From contig DATCDQ010000078.1 in assembly GCA_036510655.1 (NCBI GenBank), positions 35,490 to 99,489 on the forward strand: 64,000 nucleotides of DNA, written 5' to 3'. The position numbers and the translations under genes are program-made. This DNA is from Rathayibacter_A sp036510655 (lineage in GTDB: Bacteria > Actinomycetota > Actinomycetes > Actinomycetales > Microbacteriaceae). The notes under the pieces were generated by a model that did not search any database, was not told the DNA's origin, and was given only the letters and a program-made list of their open reading frames with translations. Of the stretch, positions 16,673 through 25,376 are shown piece by piece. The stretch's first letter is position 1. Each line of letters starts with the position of its first letter.

Positions 16673-18166
16673 TCAGCGCGCCGACGGAATCGCGAACGTG
16701 CCCGCCCGCTTGCCGGTGCGGATGTTCACCGACTTCAACTCGGTGAACTCCTCAAACCCCGCCTCGCCCATCTCGCGGCCGATGCCGCTGGCCTTGTAGC
16801 CGCCGAATGGCATCTGCGGTGGCGCGTCGATCGTGGTGTTGGCGTAGACGGTGCCGCTCTTCAGCCCCTTTGCCACGTTCAGCACGGTGTCGATGTTCTT
16901 GCTCCACACGCTGTTGGACAGGCCGTATTCGACGCTGTTGGCGAGCCGAATCGCATCCGCTTGGTCGGTGAAGCGGGTCACGGTGAGCACCGGCCCGAAG
17001 ATCTCCTCGCGGAACGCGGATGCCGTCGCCGGCACGTTGTCGATGACCGTCGGCTGCAAGAACTGGCCGGCGCCGTAAACGCCGCCGGTGAGCCGCTGCC
17101 CGCCGGTGACGACATCCGCGCCCTGGCTCGGAGCGTCCTTCACATACGCCGTCACCTTGTTCAGATGGGCGGCGTGGATGAGCGCACCGATGTCCGTGGT
17201 GCGATCCAGCGGCTGCCCCACCTTGAGCGTCGCCGCACGGCGTGCGACCTCGGCGACGAAGTCGTTCGCAACGGACTTCTCTACCAGCAGCCGTGGTTGT
17301 GAAACGCAGCACTCTCCATTGTTGAAGTTCATGCCGAAGACCACCCCGGCCGCGGCATCCTCGAGATCGGCGTCGGCGAACACCAGGTTCGCTGCCTTGC
17401 CGCCCAACTCGAGCGAGATCTTCTTCATGTTCCCCGCCGCTGCGGCGAGCACCTTCTTGCCGGTCACGGTCGAGCCGGTGAACGAAACCAGGTCGACCAG
17501 CTTCGACTCGGTCAGCGCCTGCCCGGCAGGGCCGGCTCCCGAAACCATGTTCACGACACCATCGGGCACTCCGGCCTCGGCGACGAGTTTCATGATCTCC
17601 CACGCGCTCGAACTTGTGAATTCGCTCGGCTTGACCACAACGGTGCAGCCGGCGGCCAACGCGAACGGCAATTTCTGGCACAGGATGAGAGCGGGGAAGT
17701 TCCACGGAATGATGAGTCCGACGACCCCGACCGGCTCACGAAGCACGAGGCCGGTGAAGTCAGCCCCGTTGTTGGTGAACGTCTTGCCTTGCATGTTGAG
17801 AGCGAGCGAAGCCGCGTACCGGCACAGTCCGGCCGCACCGCCGATGTCGCCCTCGGCCAGGATGATGGGCTTGCCGCCCTCTTCGCTGTCCAGCCGGGCG
17901 AGCTTCGCGGCGTCCCGGTCGATCAGGTCGGCGAGTTTGTTCAGGATGATCGCCCGCTCCATGCCGCTGGTGTGAGGCCACGTGCCGGAGTCGAACGCCG
18001 TGCGTGCCACGGTGATGGCGCGATCCACGGCCTCGACACTCGTGGCGACCACTTGGCTTACCACCTCATCGGTGCCGGGCGCCCTGCGGTCGATGAGCTC
18101 GAGCCCCGCGGACTCGACGTAATCGCCGTCGACGAAATTGCCGATGATGCGAGCGGATGCTGCCAT
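16673..18166 (-). CDS. NAD(P)-dependent aldehyde dehydrogenase
   Basis: The 497-residue enzyme oxidises an aldehyde to a carboxylic acid. It has the family motifs in order: P-W-N-F-P (about 150), the cofactor-site F-T-G-S-T-V-T-G, the base in L-E-L-G-G-K, the nucleophilic cysteine in N-N-G-E-C-C, and E-I-F-G-P-V near the C-terminus. The GGAGACAGATC leader supports the ATG at 18166. It is the last gene of the four-gene minus-strand operon starting with the CoA-transferase and follows the iron-dependent alcohol dehydrogenase by 35 bases, so the pair probably converts an alcohol to an acid. Confidence 0.93.
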   Translation of the reverse strand: MAASARIIGNFVDGDYVESAGLELIDRRAPGTDEVVSQVVATSVEAVDRAITVARTAFDSGTWPHTSGMERAIILNKLADLIDRDAAKLARLDSEEGGKPIILAEGDIGGAAGLCRYAASLALNMQGKTFTNNGADFTGLVLREPVGVVGLIIPWNFPALILCQKLPFALAAGCTVVVKPSEFTSSSAWEIMKLVAEAGVPDGVVNMVSGAGPAGQALTESKLVDLVSFTGSTVTGKKVLAAAAGNMKKISLELGGKAANLVFADADLEDAAAGVVFGMNFNNGECCVSQPRLLVEKSVANDFVAEVARRAATLKVGQPLDRTTDIGALIHAAHLNKVTAYVKDAPSQGADVVTGGQRLTGGVYGAGQFLQPTVIDNVPATASAFREEIFGPVLTVTRFTDQADAIRLANSVEYGLSNSVWSKNIDTVLNVAKGLKSGTVYANTTIDAPPQMPFGGYKASGIGREMGEAGFEEFTELKSVNIRTGKRAGTFAIPSAR

Positions 18167-18201
18167 GATCTGTCTCCTGATATTGCTTTGGGTGATACTG
18201 C

Positions 18202-19341
18202 CTAAAGGGCCTTGTGATACAAAGCTTGAATGTCCTCGAGTGTGACCTCGCGAGGGTTGCCGGGTAGGTCGGCCTGCACAAGCGCGTCCTGCGCGAGCGC
18301 GTCGATCGCGTCCGCAGGAACCCCCACCTCGGACAGTTTGCGCGGAACGCCCGTCTCCGCAGCCAACCGGTGCACTGCGGATGCTGCCCGCTCGGCCGCC
18401 TGCTCATCCGTTAGGCCCGTCGTGTCCTCGCCCAGCGCCCGCGCGATGCGCGCGAACCGCGCCGGCGAGGAGGAGATGTTGAAGTCCATCACATAAGGAA
18501 GGAATAGGGCGTTGGCCGTTCCATGGTGCACGCCGAAGTGGGCGCCGATCGTGTTGGCCAGTGCATGCACGGCACCCAGGCCGGCGTCATGGAAGCCGAT
18601 GCCAGCCATCGATGAGGCGACGAGCATGTTGTACAGCGCATCGTCGTCGCCCTTCGACGCCTTGACCAGGTTGGCGCCGATGATCTCGATCGCGCCGATG
18701 TTGATGGCATCCGTCACCGGGTTCGCGCCCTTCGCAACGTAAGCCTCGATGGCGTGGGTGAGCGCATCCATGCCGGTGGTCGCAGCAATGCGGCCGGGGA
18801 GGCCGGCAACGACACGACGATCGAGCAGCGCGATCTTCACGAACATGAGGTCGGAGACGATGACCATCTTCACCTGGGTGTCCGGGTTCGTGATCACGGC
18901 GCCCTTGGTCACCTCGCTGCCGCTGCCAACCGTCGTCGGGATGGCGATGACCGGCAGGGGAGGCGTGCTGAACTTGTCCACGCCCTCGTAGTCGGCGATG
19001 GCGCCGCCGTTCGTCGCGAGGATTGCCACCGACTTGGCTACGTCCATACTCGATCCGCCGCCGATGGCGACCATGATGTCCGCGCCCGTGTCGATCCGCG
19101 CCTGGTTGGCAGCGTTGACGGTCGCGATGTCCGGATTGCCGACGACATCCGTGAAGGTTGCGATCTCAAGTTCGCCGGTCTTCAGAACGGCGAGGACGCG
19201 GTCCAGGATGCCGGCGGCCACGATGCCGGGATCGGTCACCACGAGCACCTTCGTTCCGAAGCTCGCCAGTTCGGAGGCGAGCTGTTCGAGGGCGCCGTCG
19301 CCCAGGATCAGGCGGGGCGGGGAGGAGAAGCGTTGACTCAT
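18202..19341 (-). CDS. Iron-containing alcohol dehydrogenase
   Basis: The 379-residue type III alcohol dehydrogenase carries the nucleotide-binding G-G-G-S-S-M-D-V-A-K at about 96-105, the T-T-V-G-S-G-S-E segment, and the metal-binding cluster D-A-L-T-H-A-I-E-A-Y followed by H-A-L-A-N and H-H-G-T-A-N-A. It oxidises or reduces an alcohol/aldehyde pair using NAD(P) and a divalent metal. Its ATG shares one base with the stop of the enoyl-CoA hydratase gene, so it is coupled to it, and the aldehyde dehydrogenase follows. Confidence 0.92.
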   Translation of the reverse strand: MSQRFSSPPRLILGDGALEQLASELASFGTKVLVVTDPGIVAAGILDRVLAVLKTGELEIATFTDVVGNPDIATVNAANQARIDTGADIMVAIGGGSSMDVAKSVAILATNGGAIADYEGVDKFSTPPLPVIAIPTTVGSGSEVTKGAVITNPDTQVKMVIVSDLMFVKIALLDRRVVAGLPGRIAATTGMDALTHAIEAYVAKGANPVTDAINIGAIEIIGANLVKASKGDDDALYNMLVASSMAGIGFHDAGLGAVHALANTIGAHFGVHHGTANALFLPYVMDFNISSSPARFARIARALGEDTTGLTDEQAAERAASAVHRLAAETGVPRKLSEVGVPADAIDALAQDALVQADLPGNPREVTLEDIQALYHKAL

Positions 19342-20198
19342 CAGGATTCCTTTGGGGTTGCATCAGATTGTTCAGCGGACGACGTGTGCGATTTGTCCTT
19401 CTTGCGGTCGAAGAATGCCTGAACGGCCGCGCGCTGCTGCGGGCTGACGGAACAGGTGCCGACCAGGGCCGCTTCTGTCTCCAAACCCTGGGTGATCCCG
19501 TGTCGCACGCCCGTGTATACGGCCTGCTTGGCTGCGGACACGGCGTTGGCGCTTCTGCCCGCGATGCGACCGGCGAGCGCGAGTGCCGCCGCGACCGGGT
19601 CGTCTGCGATGCTGTTGACGAGGCCGAGCTCGAGCGCGCGCGTCGCGTCAACGGGTTCGCCGGTCAGGATCAGTTCGAGCGCGCGGCCCTCGCCGATCAG
19701 TCGCGGGAGTCGTTGGGTGCCGCCCCAGCCGGGGATGTTGCCAAGCGTGATCTCGGGCTGCCCGAACCGCGCGTGGGGAGCAGCGATGCGGATATCGCAC
19801 GCCATCGCAAGCTCCAAACCGCCACCGAAGGCGATGCCGTTGACGGCCGCGATGACCGCCTGAGGCGTATCTTCCAGCGCGTCGAACACCAGTTGACCAC
19901 GGCGCATCTGTGCGATGGCTGTAGCCTCGGTCAGGCCGACAAGACCGTTGATGTCAGCGCCGGCGCTGAACACGGTGGAGCCCGCGCCGGTGAGCACCAC
20001 GGCGACGGCGGAGCCGTTGCGACCGCCCCGGTGCAGGCTCACGGCCAACTCGCCGATGGCATCGATGAGCTCGTTGCTGAGTGCATTGCCCTTGCGCGGC
20101 CGATTCAGAGTGACTAGGAGAACGTCGTCGCGGTGTTCGACCAGCAAGACGTCATCGTCCGATGTCGGCCTGACGGACAGTAGTGATTCGGACATCAT
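19341..20198 (-). CDS. Enoyl-CoA hydratase/isomerase family protein
   Basis: The 285-residue crotonase-fold enzyme has an oxyanion-hole segment F-S-A-G-A-D-I and the G-G-G-L-E-L-A-M-A-C-D-I-R-I-A motif with catalytic Glu, then G-Q-P-E-I-T-L-G-N-I-P-G-W-G-G-T-Q with a second glutamate. This is the usual hydratase pattern. It adds water across the double bond of an enoyl-CoA. About 28 residues after the fold end are polar and lysine-rich. The start overlaps the CoA-transferase stop by 4 bases. A second ATG one codon later is equally possible. Confidence 0.9.
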   Translation of the reverse strand: MMSESLLSVRPTSDDDVLLVEHRDDVLLVTLNRPRKGNALSNELIDAIGELAVSLHRGGRNGSAVAVVLTGAGSTVFSAGADINGLVGLTEATAIAQMRRGQLVFDALEDTPQAVIAAVNGIAFGGGLELAMACDIRIAAPHARFGQPEITLGNIPGWGGTQRLPRLIGEGRALELILTGEPVDATRALELGLVNSIADDPVAAALALAGRIAGRSANAVSAAKQAVYTGVRHGITQGLETEAALVGTCSVSPQQRAAVQAFFDRKKDKSHTSSAEQSDATPKES

Positions 20199-21763
20199 GC
20201 ACCTTCAGCAGCGGGAGCAGAGCCCGCGAGTTCGAGTGCGCGCGCGGCATCCGTGAAGAAGGCGGGATCCATGACACTCAGGGTGCTCGCGACCAGCGGC
20301 CGGAAGCCCATGTTGGCGATCACGTCGCGCTCGAGGTCGGCACCGGGCGCCAGCTCGATCAGCACGAGACCGTCCGGGCCGAGCTCGAAGACGGCCCGTT
20401 CGCTCACATACAGCACCAGTTGCCCGACCGCGGTCGCGCGCTCGCCGGAGAAACTGATCTGCTGCACCTGCTCGACGAACTTCTGCTTGCCACCCTCGGG
20501 GAGTGCGATTGACCCAGAGCCGTCGACGTCGTATTTTCCACCGGCCACGAACGTGCCGACGAAGACCACGCGGTGCGAGCCCTGGGAGATGTTGATGAAG
20601 CCGCCGACGCCGGGGGCGCGACGTCCGAAGCGCCCGACGTTGACGTTGCCGTGGGCATCCACCTCGGCGAAGCTGAGAACGGCGATGTCGACGCCGCCGC
20701 CGTCGTACCAGTCGAACTGCTGACCAGACGTGACGGACGCCTGCGCATTCCTGGCCATGCCGAAGTCGGTTCCTCCTGCGGGCACGCCGCCGATGTGGCC
20801 CTGCTCGACCGTGAACGTGACATCGGATGCCCTTCCTTCTTCTGCAAGCACAGCGGCAACGCCGTCGGGCATGCCGAAACCGAGGTTGATGATGTCGCCG
20901 CGCCGCAACTCGGCCGCAGCTCTGCGGGCGATGACCTTGCGCACACCGAGTTCCATCGGCGCGATCGCGACGTTCTCGAGGCGCTTGCGCCCTTCGAGAA
21001 CCGGGTCGCGATCTGTAGCTGCGGAGAGGCGCTGCGCCGGATCGACGACGATCGCATCAACGAGGATGCCGGGAACGCGCACCTGATCGGCGATCAGCGT
21101 GCCGGCGGCGACGCGATTGCGCACCTGGGCGAGCACGACTCCGCCGTTGTTCTTCACGGCTTGGGCCGCAGCGAGTGTTTCCGCAAGCAGTCCTTCGCCC
21201 TCCATTGTGATGTTGCCGTTCTCGTCCGCCGTCGTTCCGCGGATGATGGCGACGTCGATGGGGAAGACCGGTGTGTAGATCCATTCCTTGCCCGACAGGG
21301 TGACCAACTCGACGATGTCGTCGACGGCTGCGGCGTTCAGTCGGCCGCCTTCGATGCGCGGGTCGACGAACGTGTTCAGGCCGATGTGGCTGATGACGCC
21401 GGGCCCGTGGGCGGCGGCGACGCGGAGCAGATGGGAGATCGTGCCCTGCGGCAGGCAGTAGGCCTCGATGAGGTTGTCGGCCGCGAGCTCCTGCATGCCT
21501 TGGGTCCAGCCCCAGTGACCGCCGATGACTCGCTTGACCATGCCGACGTGTGCGAACCGGTCGATGCCGTCGCCGTGGCCGGAGCCCATTCCGGAGACGT
21601 GCACCACGCACAGGTCGCGGGGCGAGTTCGTCGCCAGAAAGCGCGCTTCGAGCGCTTCCAGGATCGTCCCAGGCTCGTTGACACCGCCGCCGGACCCGTC
21701 GACGATCACGGTAGCGCCGTCTCGGATCAGTTCGACGGCTTCTTCGGCGCTGCAGAAACGCAT
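20195..21763 (-). CDS. Acyl-CoA:carboxylate CoA-transferase (fused alpha-beta type)
   Basis: At 522 residues this is the single-chain form of a family I CoA-transferase, like propionate or acetate CoA-transferases. It moves CoA between an acyl-CoA and a free acid. The first domain has D-G-S-G-G-G-V-N-E-P and the second has the catalytic glutamate in T-V-E-Q-G-H-I-G-G-V-P-A-G-G, plus N-L-G-F-G-M-P-D-G-V. The ATG at 21763 follows GAGGAGAAC. Longer in-frame starts run into the IclR operator region and were rejected. It is the first gene of the minus-strand catabolic operon. Confidence 0.9.
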   Translation of the reverse strand: MRFCSAEEAVELIRDGATVIVDGSGGGVNEPGTILEALEARFLATNSPRDLCVVHVSGMGSGHGDGIDRFAHVGMVKRVIGGHWGWTQGMQELAADNLIEAYCLPQGTISHLLRVAAAHGPGVISHIGLNTFVDPRIEGGRLNAAAVDDIVELVTLSGKEWIYTPVFPIDVAIIRGTTADENGNITMEGEGLLAETLAAAQAVKNNGGVVLAQVRNRVAAGTLIADQVRVPGILVDAIVVDPAQRLSAATDRDPVLEGRKRLENVAIAPMELGVRKVIARRAAAELRRGDIINLGFGMPDGVAAVLAEEGRASDVTFTVEQGHIGGVPAGGTDFGMARNAQASVTSGQQFDWYDGGGVDIAVLSFAEVDAHGNVNVGRFGRRAPGVGGFINISQGSHRVVFVGTFVAGGKYDVDGSGSIALPEGGKQKFVEQVQQISFSGERATAVGQLVLYVSERAVFELGPDGLVLIELAPGADLERDVIANMGFRPLVASTLSVMDPAFFTDAARALELAGSAPAAEGA

Positions 21764-21910
21764 GTTCTCCTCGTTGTCTTTCGTGCGGCCGTCGCGATCG
21801 TTATTGTCGGCGAAGCTACCGAAATCCGGATGAAATCCGATGTGCGGGAATGCGCGCTGCATCCTGATACACCGGTTACCCTCGATCGTATGAGGGTCCC
21901 GCGAGGACTT

Positions 21911-21948
21911 CAATAGCAGATAGAAAATAGTGTTAGCTATTAGCAACT
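21911..21948 (+). promoter_or_regulatory. Bipartite IclR-type operator, site 1
   Basis: CAATAGC at 21911-21917 is followed after seven bases by AAATAGTGTTAG at 21925-21936. After six more comes GCAACT, the weakest block of the three sites. It lies in the 250-base divergent gap between the CoA-transferase gene and the first iclR gene. Two further copies with the same spacing are at 24296-24333 and 25193-25230. Confidence 0.7.
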
Positions 21949-22013
21949 GAGCGTATTAGTCTATTCCTGTCCTGCCGAACGGGTTCGCGCAGGAGCAAAG
22001 ATGAGGGAAGATT

Positions 22014-22862
22014 GTGGATACACCAGAGCCGAATGGCACACCTATTCTTCAAGCAGACAGCGAGCCGGCTGCGGCGCCCCGCATCGTGCGCTCAGTGGCA
22101 CGAGCGGCCACGCTGCTCAAGGCGATGGCGGCGCGGGGCAGGCCGATGGGCCTCAGCGATCTCGCGCGTTCCATCGAGATCAGCAAACCTGCCACGTTCC
22201 ACTTGTTGCGCACGTTAGAGCTCGAGGGTTTTGTGGTCAAGGGCTCGGATGCCACGTATCAGTTGGACTGGGGTCTGTACGAGCTCGGGAGTGCGGTCAT
22301 CCGTTCGGTCGATCTGACGCGGGTGACGCGCATCCATCTCGATCGGCTTGCTGAGGAGACCGGCGAGGCGGTGCTGCTCAGTATCCTCGACGGCGAATCC
22401 GTGCTGTATCTGGATCGCGGGCAATCCTCAGAATCCTTCACGATGGTCGCGAATGTGGGGCGTCGTTCTCCGTTGCACACGAACGCATCCGGCAAGGTGT
22501 TGCTCGCCCACCAGGATCAGAAGTTCGTCGCGACCGTGCTCGGCAAGCCGCTCGAGGCGAACACCCCGGCGACGGTCTGCAATCCCCGTGAACTCGAAGT
22601 GCAACTTCTTGATGCGCGTCGAGACGGGTACGCCACCTGCTGGCAGGAGCAGGAGCTCGGGTTGTGCAGCATCGCCGTGCCGATCTTCGACTACACCGGC
22701 AGGGCGTGTGCCGCGATGGCGATCGCCGGGCCGGCCGAGCGTGTCACCCGGCAGTCCGTGCCTGGGCTCGTGCAGCGCCTTCAGGATGAGGCGCGCCAGA
22801 TCTCGAGTAAGCTCGGCGCGCTTGAGCCGGAGCTGCACGCCAGTTCCGTCGCCAGATCCTGA
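22014..22862 (+). CDS. IclR-family transcriptional regulator 1
   Basis: The 282-residue regulator begins at a GTG preceded by GAGGGA. The winged helix is at residues about 25-85: I-V-R-S-V-A-R-A-A-T-L-L-K-A-M ... G-L-S-D-L-A-R-S-I-E-I-S-K-P-A-T-F-H-L-L-R-T-L. The ligand domain includes the family signature R-R-S-P-L-H-T-N-A-S-G-K-V-L-L-A. It is a close paralogue of the second IclR gene at 24386. Because site 1 of the shared operator lies just upstream, it probably controls itself, and the two regulators may bind the same sites. Confidence 0.9.
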   Translation: MDTPEPNGTPILQADSEPAAAPRIVRSVARAATLLKAMAARGRPMGLSDLARSIEISKPATFHLLRTLELEGFVVKGSDATYQLDWGLYELGSAVIRSVDLTRVTRIHLDRLAEETGEAVLLSILDGESVLYLDRGQSSESFTMVANVGRRSPLHTNASGKVLLAHQDQKFVATVLGKPLEANTPATVCNPRELEVQLLDARRDGYATCWQEQELGLCSIAVPIFDYTGRACAAMAIAGPAERVTRQSVPGLVQRLQDEARQISSKLGALEPELHASSVARS

Positions 22863-22888
22863 CCTCGCCGCCCCGGTGGTCGAAGCCG

Positions 22889-23084
22889 TTGGTCGAGTAA
22901 CGAGCACTAGCGAGTGTATCGAGACCCGCATCGAGACCCTTACGAGACTTCGCAAGCGGGTCTCCTAGGAGTGTCCCTATACATAAAGCCTGCAGCCTTA
23001 GCAAATCGGACATTCGCGACACCCCGGCGGCGCACAGCGCCTGCCCCGCTCGATACGCCAGCTCGCTGCGCTCGCGGCCTAGCC
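22889..23084. repeat. Inverted pair of GTCGAG-type dispersed repeats between convergent genes
   Basis: TTGGTCGAGTAACGAGC ... GTGTATCGAGACC at 22889-22926 and, in opposite orientation, GCTCGATACGCC ... GCTCGCGGCCTAGCC at 23048-23084 are variants of one element with a GTCGAG-(T/C)-A-x-CGAGC-x-TATCGAG pattern. Elements of this type recur between genes in Microbacteriaceae genomes (recalled, not searched). The right copy supplies the TAG stop of the GH88 gene. Confidence 0.5.
22921..22964. terminator. Hairpin between convergent genes
   Basis: GAGACCCGC (22921-22929) and GCGGGTCTC (22956-22964) are perfect 9-base complementary arms with a 26-base loop. They lie 58 bases past the first iclR stop and 115 bases past the GH88 stop. 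The position fits a two-way terminator, although no T-run is present. Confidence 0.4.
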
Positions 23085-24209
23085 GGCCACCGAAACGTGC
23101 GCATGCGAGAGCCGGTCCAACGCTTCGACGAAGTAGTAGTCGCCCCACATGACGCTTTCGTCAACGCCGATGTCCTCACCGCGGTGATAGAGCGAGTGTC
23201 TGAGAATGCCTTCCCAGTCGTCGTCGTCCGGTCCCAGGAACTCAGGGCTGCTCAGCCGCGCCAGAATGCCCCGTGCATAATCGCGATACGCCGCGCCGTC
23301 GTCGCCGAGCGACTCTGCGAGTTGTAGTAACGCGGATGCCGTGATGCTGGCACCCGAAGCCTCGTAGCGAAATTCCGGCGCCGGATCGCTCCAATCGTTC
23401 GGGCCCACGAAATCTCCGCCGACCTGGTCAATATAGAGATCGGCACATCGCCGGGCAGTGTCGAGGAAGCGCTCATCGCGCGTCCAGAGGTACGCGGTTC
23501 CGAAGCCGTAGATCGCCCAGGCGTGCCCGCGCACCCAGGACGAGTCGGAGCGATACCCCTGATGGGTCGCGGCCCTCAGAAACTCTCCCGTGTCGGGGTT
23601 GAACCATCCTTCGTGCACGGTGCTGGCATCGCCGCGCACGAGATACCGGCGCGAGGTCAGCGCGTGAGCCGTGGCGATGTCGGCGAGAGTGACATCGCCG
23701 CTCAGTTGCGCGGCCTGGTAGATGATGCCGATGTTCATCATGACGTCGATGAAAGTGCTGCCCGCACTGACCCAGGTGCGCAGGTACCGCCCGGCCTGAT
23801 TGAAGCGGCGCGCCATCGTGCGGCCGGCTTGGATCAGCACGGCGCGCGTCTCGTCGCTCGGATCGGCGGCGTGCCACCGGCCCCAGCTCGGCGTGAACAG
23901 AAACCCGATGTCGTGCGTGCTGTCATCTAGCTTGCGGGGTTCGACAATGCGGCTGTATTTCTCGGCCTGTTTCCGCCACTCCGGCTTTCCTGTCTGTTCC
24001 GCGAAGATCCACATCATTCCTGCAAGAAATCCGCCGGTCCAGATCGGTGCCCACGAATCTCCGTCGAATTGCCAGCGCCCATTGGATGTGTATACCGGTA
24101 CTTGTCCGGGATGCCGCGTGACCAGGTTCCACACGCGCCGCTGGGCGATCGACCGCGCGCGCTCCACATCCACGTCGCCCGTATCGCCCTGATGGGTTTC
24201 AAGTGTCAT
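23079..24209 (-). CDS. GH88 unsaturated glucuronyl hydrolase
   Basis: The 376-residue cytoplasmic enzyme hydrolyses the unsaturated uronic acid at the non-reducing end of oligosaccharides made by polysaccharide lyases. The family acids are present: Asp in S-T-H-D-I-G-F and a second Asp in G-S-T-F-I-D-V-M-M-N-I. Other marks are W-A-P-I-W-T-G-G-F, G-Y-R-S-D-S-S-W-V-R-G-H-A-W-A-I-Y-G-F and the terminal W-G-D-Y-Y-F-V-E-A-L. The ATG at 24209 matches the family start but has no clear ribosome site. The frame continues upstream to 24404 into the operator region, which I reject. The gene diverges from the second iclR gene with site 2 in between. Confidence 0.88.
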   Translation of the reverse strand: MTLETHQGDTGDVDVERARSIAQRRVWNLVTRHPGQVPVYTSNGRWQFDGDSWAPIWTGGFLAGMMWIFAEQTGKPEWRKQAEKYSRIVEPRKLDDSTHDIGFLFTPSWGRWHAADPSDETRAVLIQAGRTMARRFNQAGRYLRTWVSAGSTFIDVMMNIGIIYQAAQLSGDVTLADIATAHALTSRRYLVRGDASTVHEGWFNPDTGEFLRAATHQGYRSDSSWVRGHAWAIYGFGTAYLWTRDERFLDTARRCADLYIDQVGGDFVGPNDWSDPAPEFRYEASGASITASALLQLAESLGDDGAAYRDYARGILARLSSPEFLGPDDDDWEGILRHSLYHRGEDIGVDESVMWGDYYFVEALDRLSHAHVSVAG

Positions 24210-24295
24210 GTGGGGGCACGCCTTCGATGGTTGCAGGCACGCGCGAATTCCCGTGCCGTCAATTCCGAAAGGTAGCCCGCCCGGTCCACGACGAT

Positions 24296-24333
24296 CAATA
24301 GCTCCTCGCAAATAGTATTCGTTCACTGCTAAC
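24296..24333 (+). promoter_or_regulatory. Bipartite IclR-type operator, site 2
   Basis: CAATAGC (24296-24302), seven bases, AAATAGTATTCG (24310-24321), six bases, GCTAAC (24328-24333). It sits in the divergent gap between the GH88 gene (start 24209) and the second iclR gene (start 24386), so one site could serve both promoters. It also matches site 3 at the three bases GAT immediately before CAATAGC. Confidence 0.75.
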
Positions 24334-24385
24334 ATCGTTAATTCAACCTGCGTTTCCCGCCCAATGGTGGACAAGGAGAATCGCC

Positions 24386-25204
24386 ATGACACCATCGTCT
24401 GCAATCGCCACTGCCCCAGTGGCCAAGCAGCCGCGCGTGGTTCGCTCCCTGGTTCATGCCTCCGGGCTGCTCAAGGCGCTCCACAAGAGCGGTCGTCCGA
24501 CATCGTTGAGCGACCTCGCGCGAAAGATCGAACTCAGCAAACCGGCCACCTATGTTCTGCTGCAGACTTTGGAGGCGGCGGGCCTGATCGTCAAGGATTC
24601 GACTGCTCGCTATGCACTCGGTTGGGGTCTCTACGAGTTGGGCAGCGCCGTCATCCGCCCGGTCGCGTTCGCCCAGGCCGCACGCCGGCAGTTGGATCAC
24701 CTTGCCCAACGCACCGGCGAGATGGTGCTGCTCGGCATTCTCGACCGCGACACCGTTTTATACCTGGATCGCGGCCAGGCTGACGACGCCTTCGTGATGT
24801 TCGCCAACGTCGGCCGGCGCTCTCCGCTGCACACGAATGCTTCAGGCAAGGTCCTGCTCGCCTACCAGAGTGTGGAATACATTGACGCGTACGTGCGACG
24901 TCCGCTGAGGCCGGCTACCTCGCAGACCATCACAGACCCTGCCGCTCTCCAGGGCGCGTTGCGTCGAGTGCGTGACCGCGGATATGCCATTTGTCGTCAA
25001 GAACAGGAAGTCGGGCTCTCCAGTATCGCCGTGCCGGTTCTCGCAGCGGCCGGCGGGGTTCAGGCTGCGTTGGCGATCGCTGCACCCACGGAGAAATTCA
25101 CCTTCGACGCACTTCCGGGCTTCTTGGGCGAGCTGCAGAAAACCGCGGCAGTGGTTGCAACACCGGCTGCAGCTACTGTGGCTGCGATCAGCGTTAGCGA
25201 TTAG
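24386..25204 (+). CDS. IclR-family transcriptional regulator 2
   Basis: The 272-residue paralogue of the regulator at 22014 has V-V-R-S-L-V-H-A-S-G-L-L-K-A-L and the recognition region S-L-S-D-L-A-R-K-I-E-L-S-K-P-A-T-Y-V-L-L-Q-T-L. It carries the same R-R-S-P-L-H-T-N-A-S-G-K-V-L-L-A effector-domain signature. A GGACAAGGAG leader supports the ATG at 24386. The recognition helices of the two paralogues are nearly the same, which fits a shared operator. The stop overlaps site 3, so the downstream importer promoter begins inside the end of this gene. Confidence 0.9.
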   Translation: MTPSSAIATAPVAKQPRVVRSLVHASGLLKALHKSGRPTSLSDLARKIELSKPATYVLLQTLEAAGLIVKDSTARYALGWGLYELGSAVIRPVAFAQAARRQLDHLAQRTGEMVLLGILDRDTVLYLDRGQADDAFVMFANVGRRSPLHTNASGKVLLAYQSVEYIDAYVRRPLRPATSQTITDPAALQGALRRVRDRGYAICRQEQEVGLSSIAVPVLAAAGGVQAALAIAAPTEKFTFDALPGFLGELQKTAAVVATPAAATVAAISVSD

Positions 25205-25230
25205 CGAATACTATTTTCACCTCGCTATTG
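25193..25230 (-). promoter_or_regulatory. Bipartite IclR-type operator, site 3
   Basis: Read on the minus strand: CAATAGC (25230-25224), seven bases, AAATAGTATTCG (25216-25205), six bases, GCTAAC (25198-25193). Both specific blocks are identical to site 2. It lies 147 bases before the sugar-binding lipoprotein gene and overlaps the last codons of the second iclR gene. Confidence 0.75.
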
Positions 25231-25376
25231 ATCAGTATGTTGGCCGCAGGATACCGTTCGATCAACTGAGAGGTGCGAGACGCGATCGTCGCCCGTTCGC
25301 AATGGGCGGGTGCGCGCCAAAACCTCTGACGCAGATTCCCTGCTGAATACACAGCTGAATACACGGAGGTTTTGTC

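Noticed and set aside
20573..21916. 447-codon open frame on the plus strand
   Set aside because: It is the reverse shadow of the CoA-transferase gene, whose motifs and ribosome site are clear.
24210..24404. Long N-terminal extension of the GH88 enzyme
   Set aside because: It would cover operator site 2 and the start of the divergent iclR gene, and has no similarity to the family.
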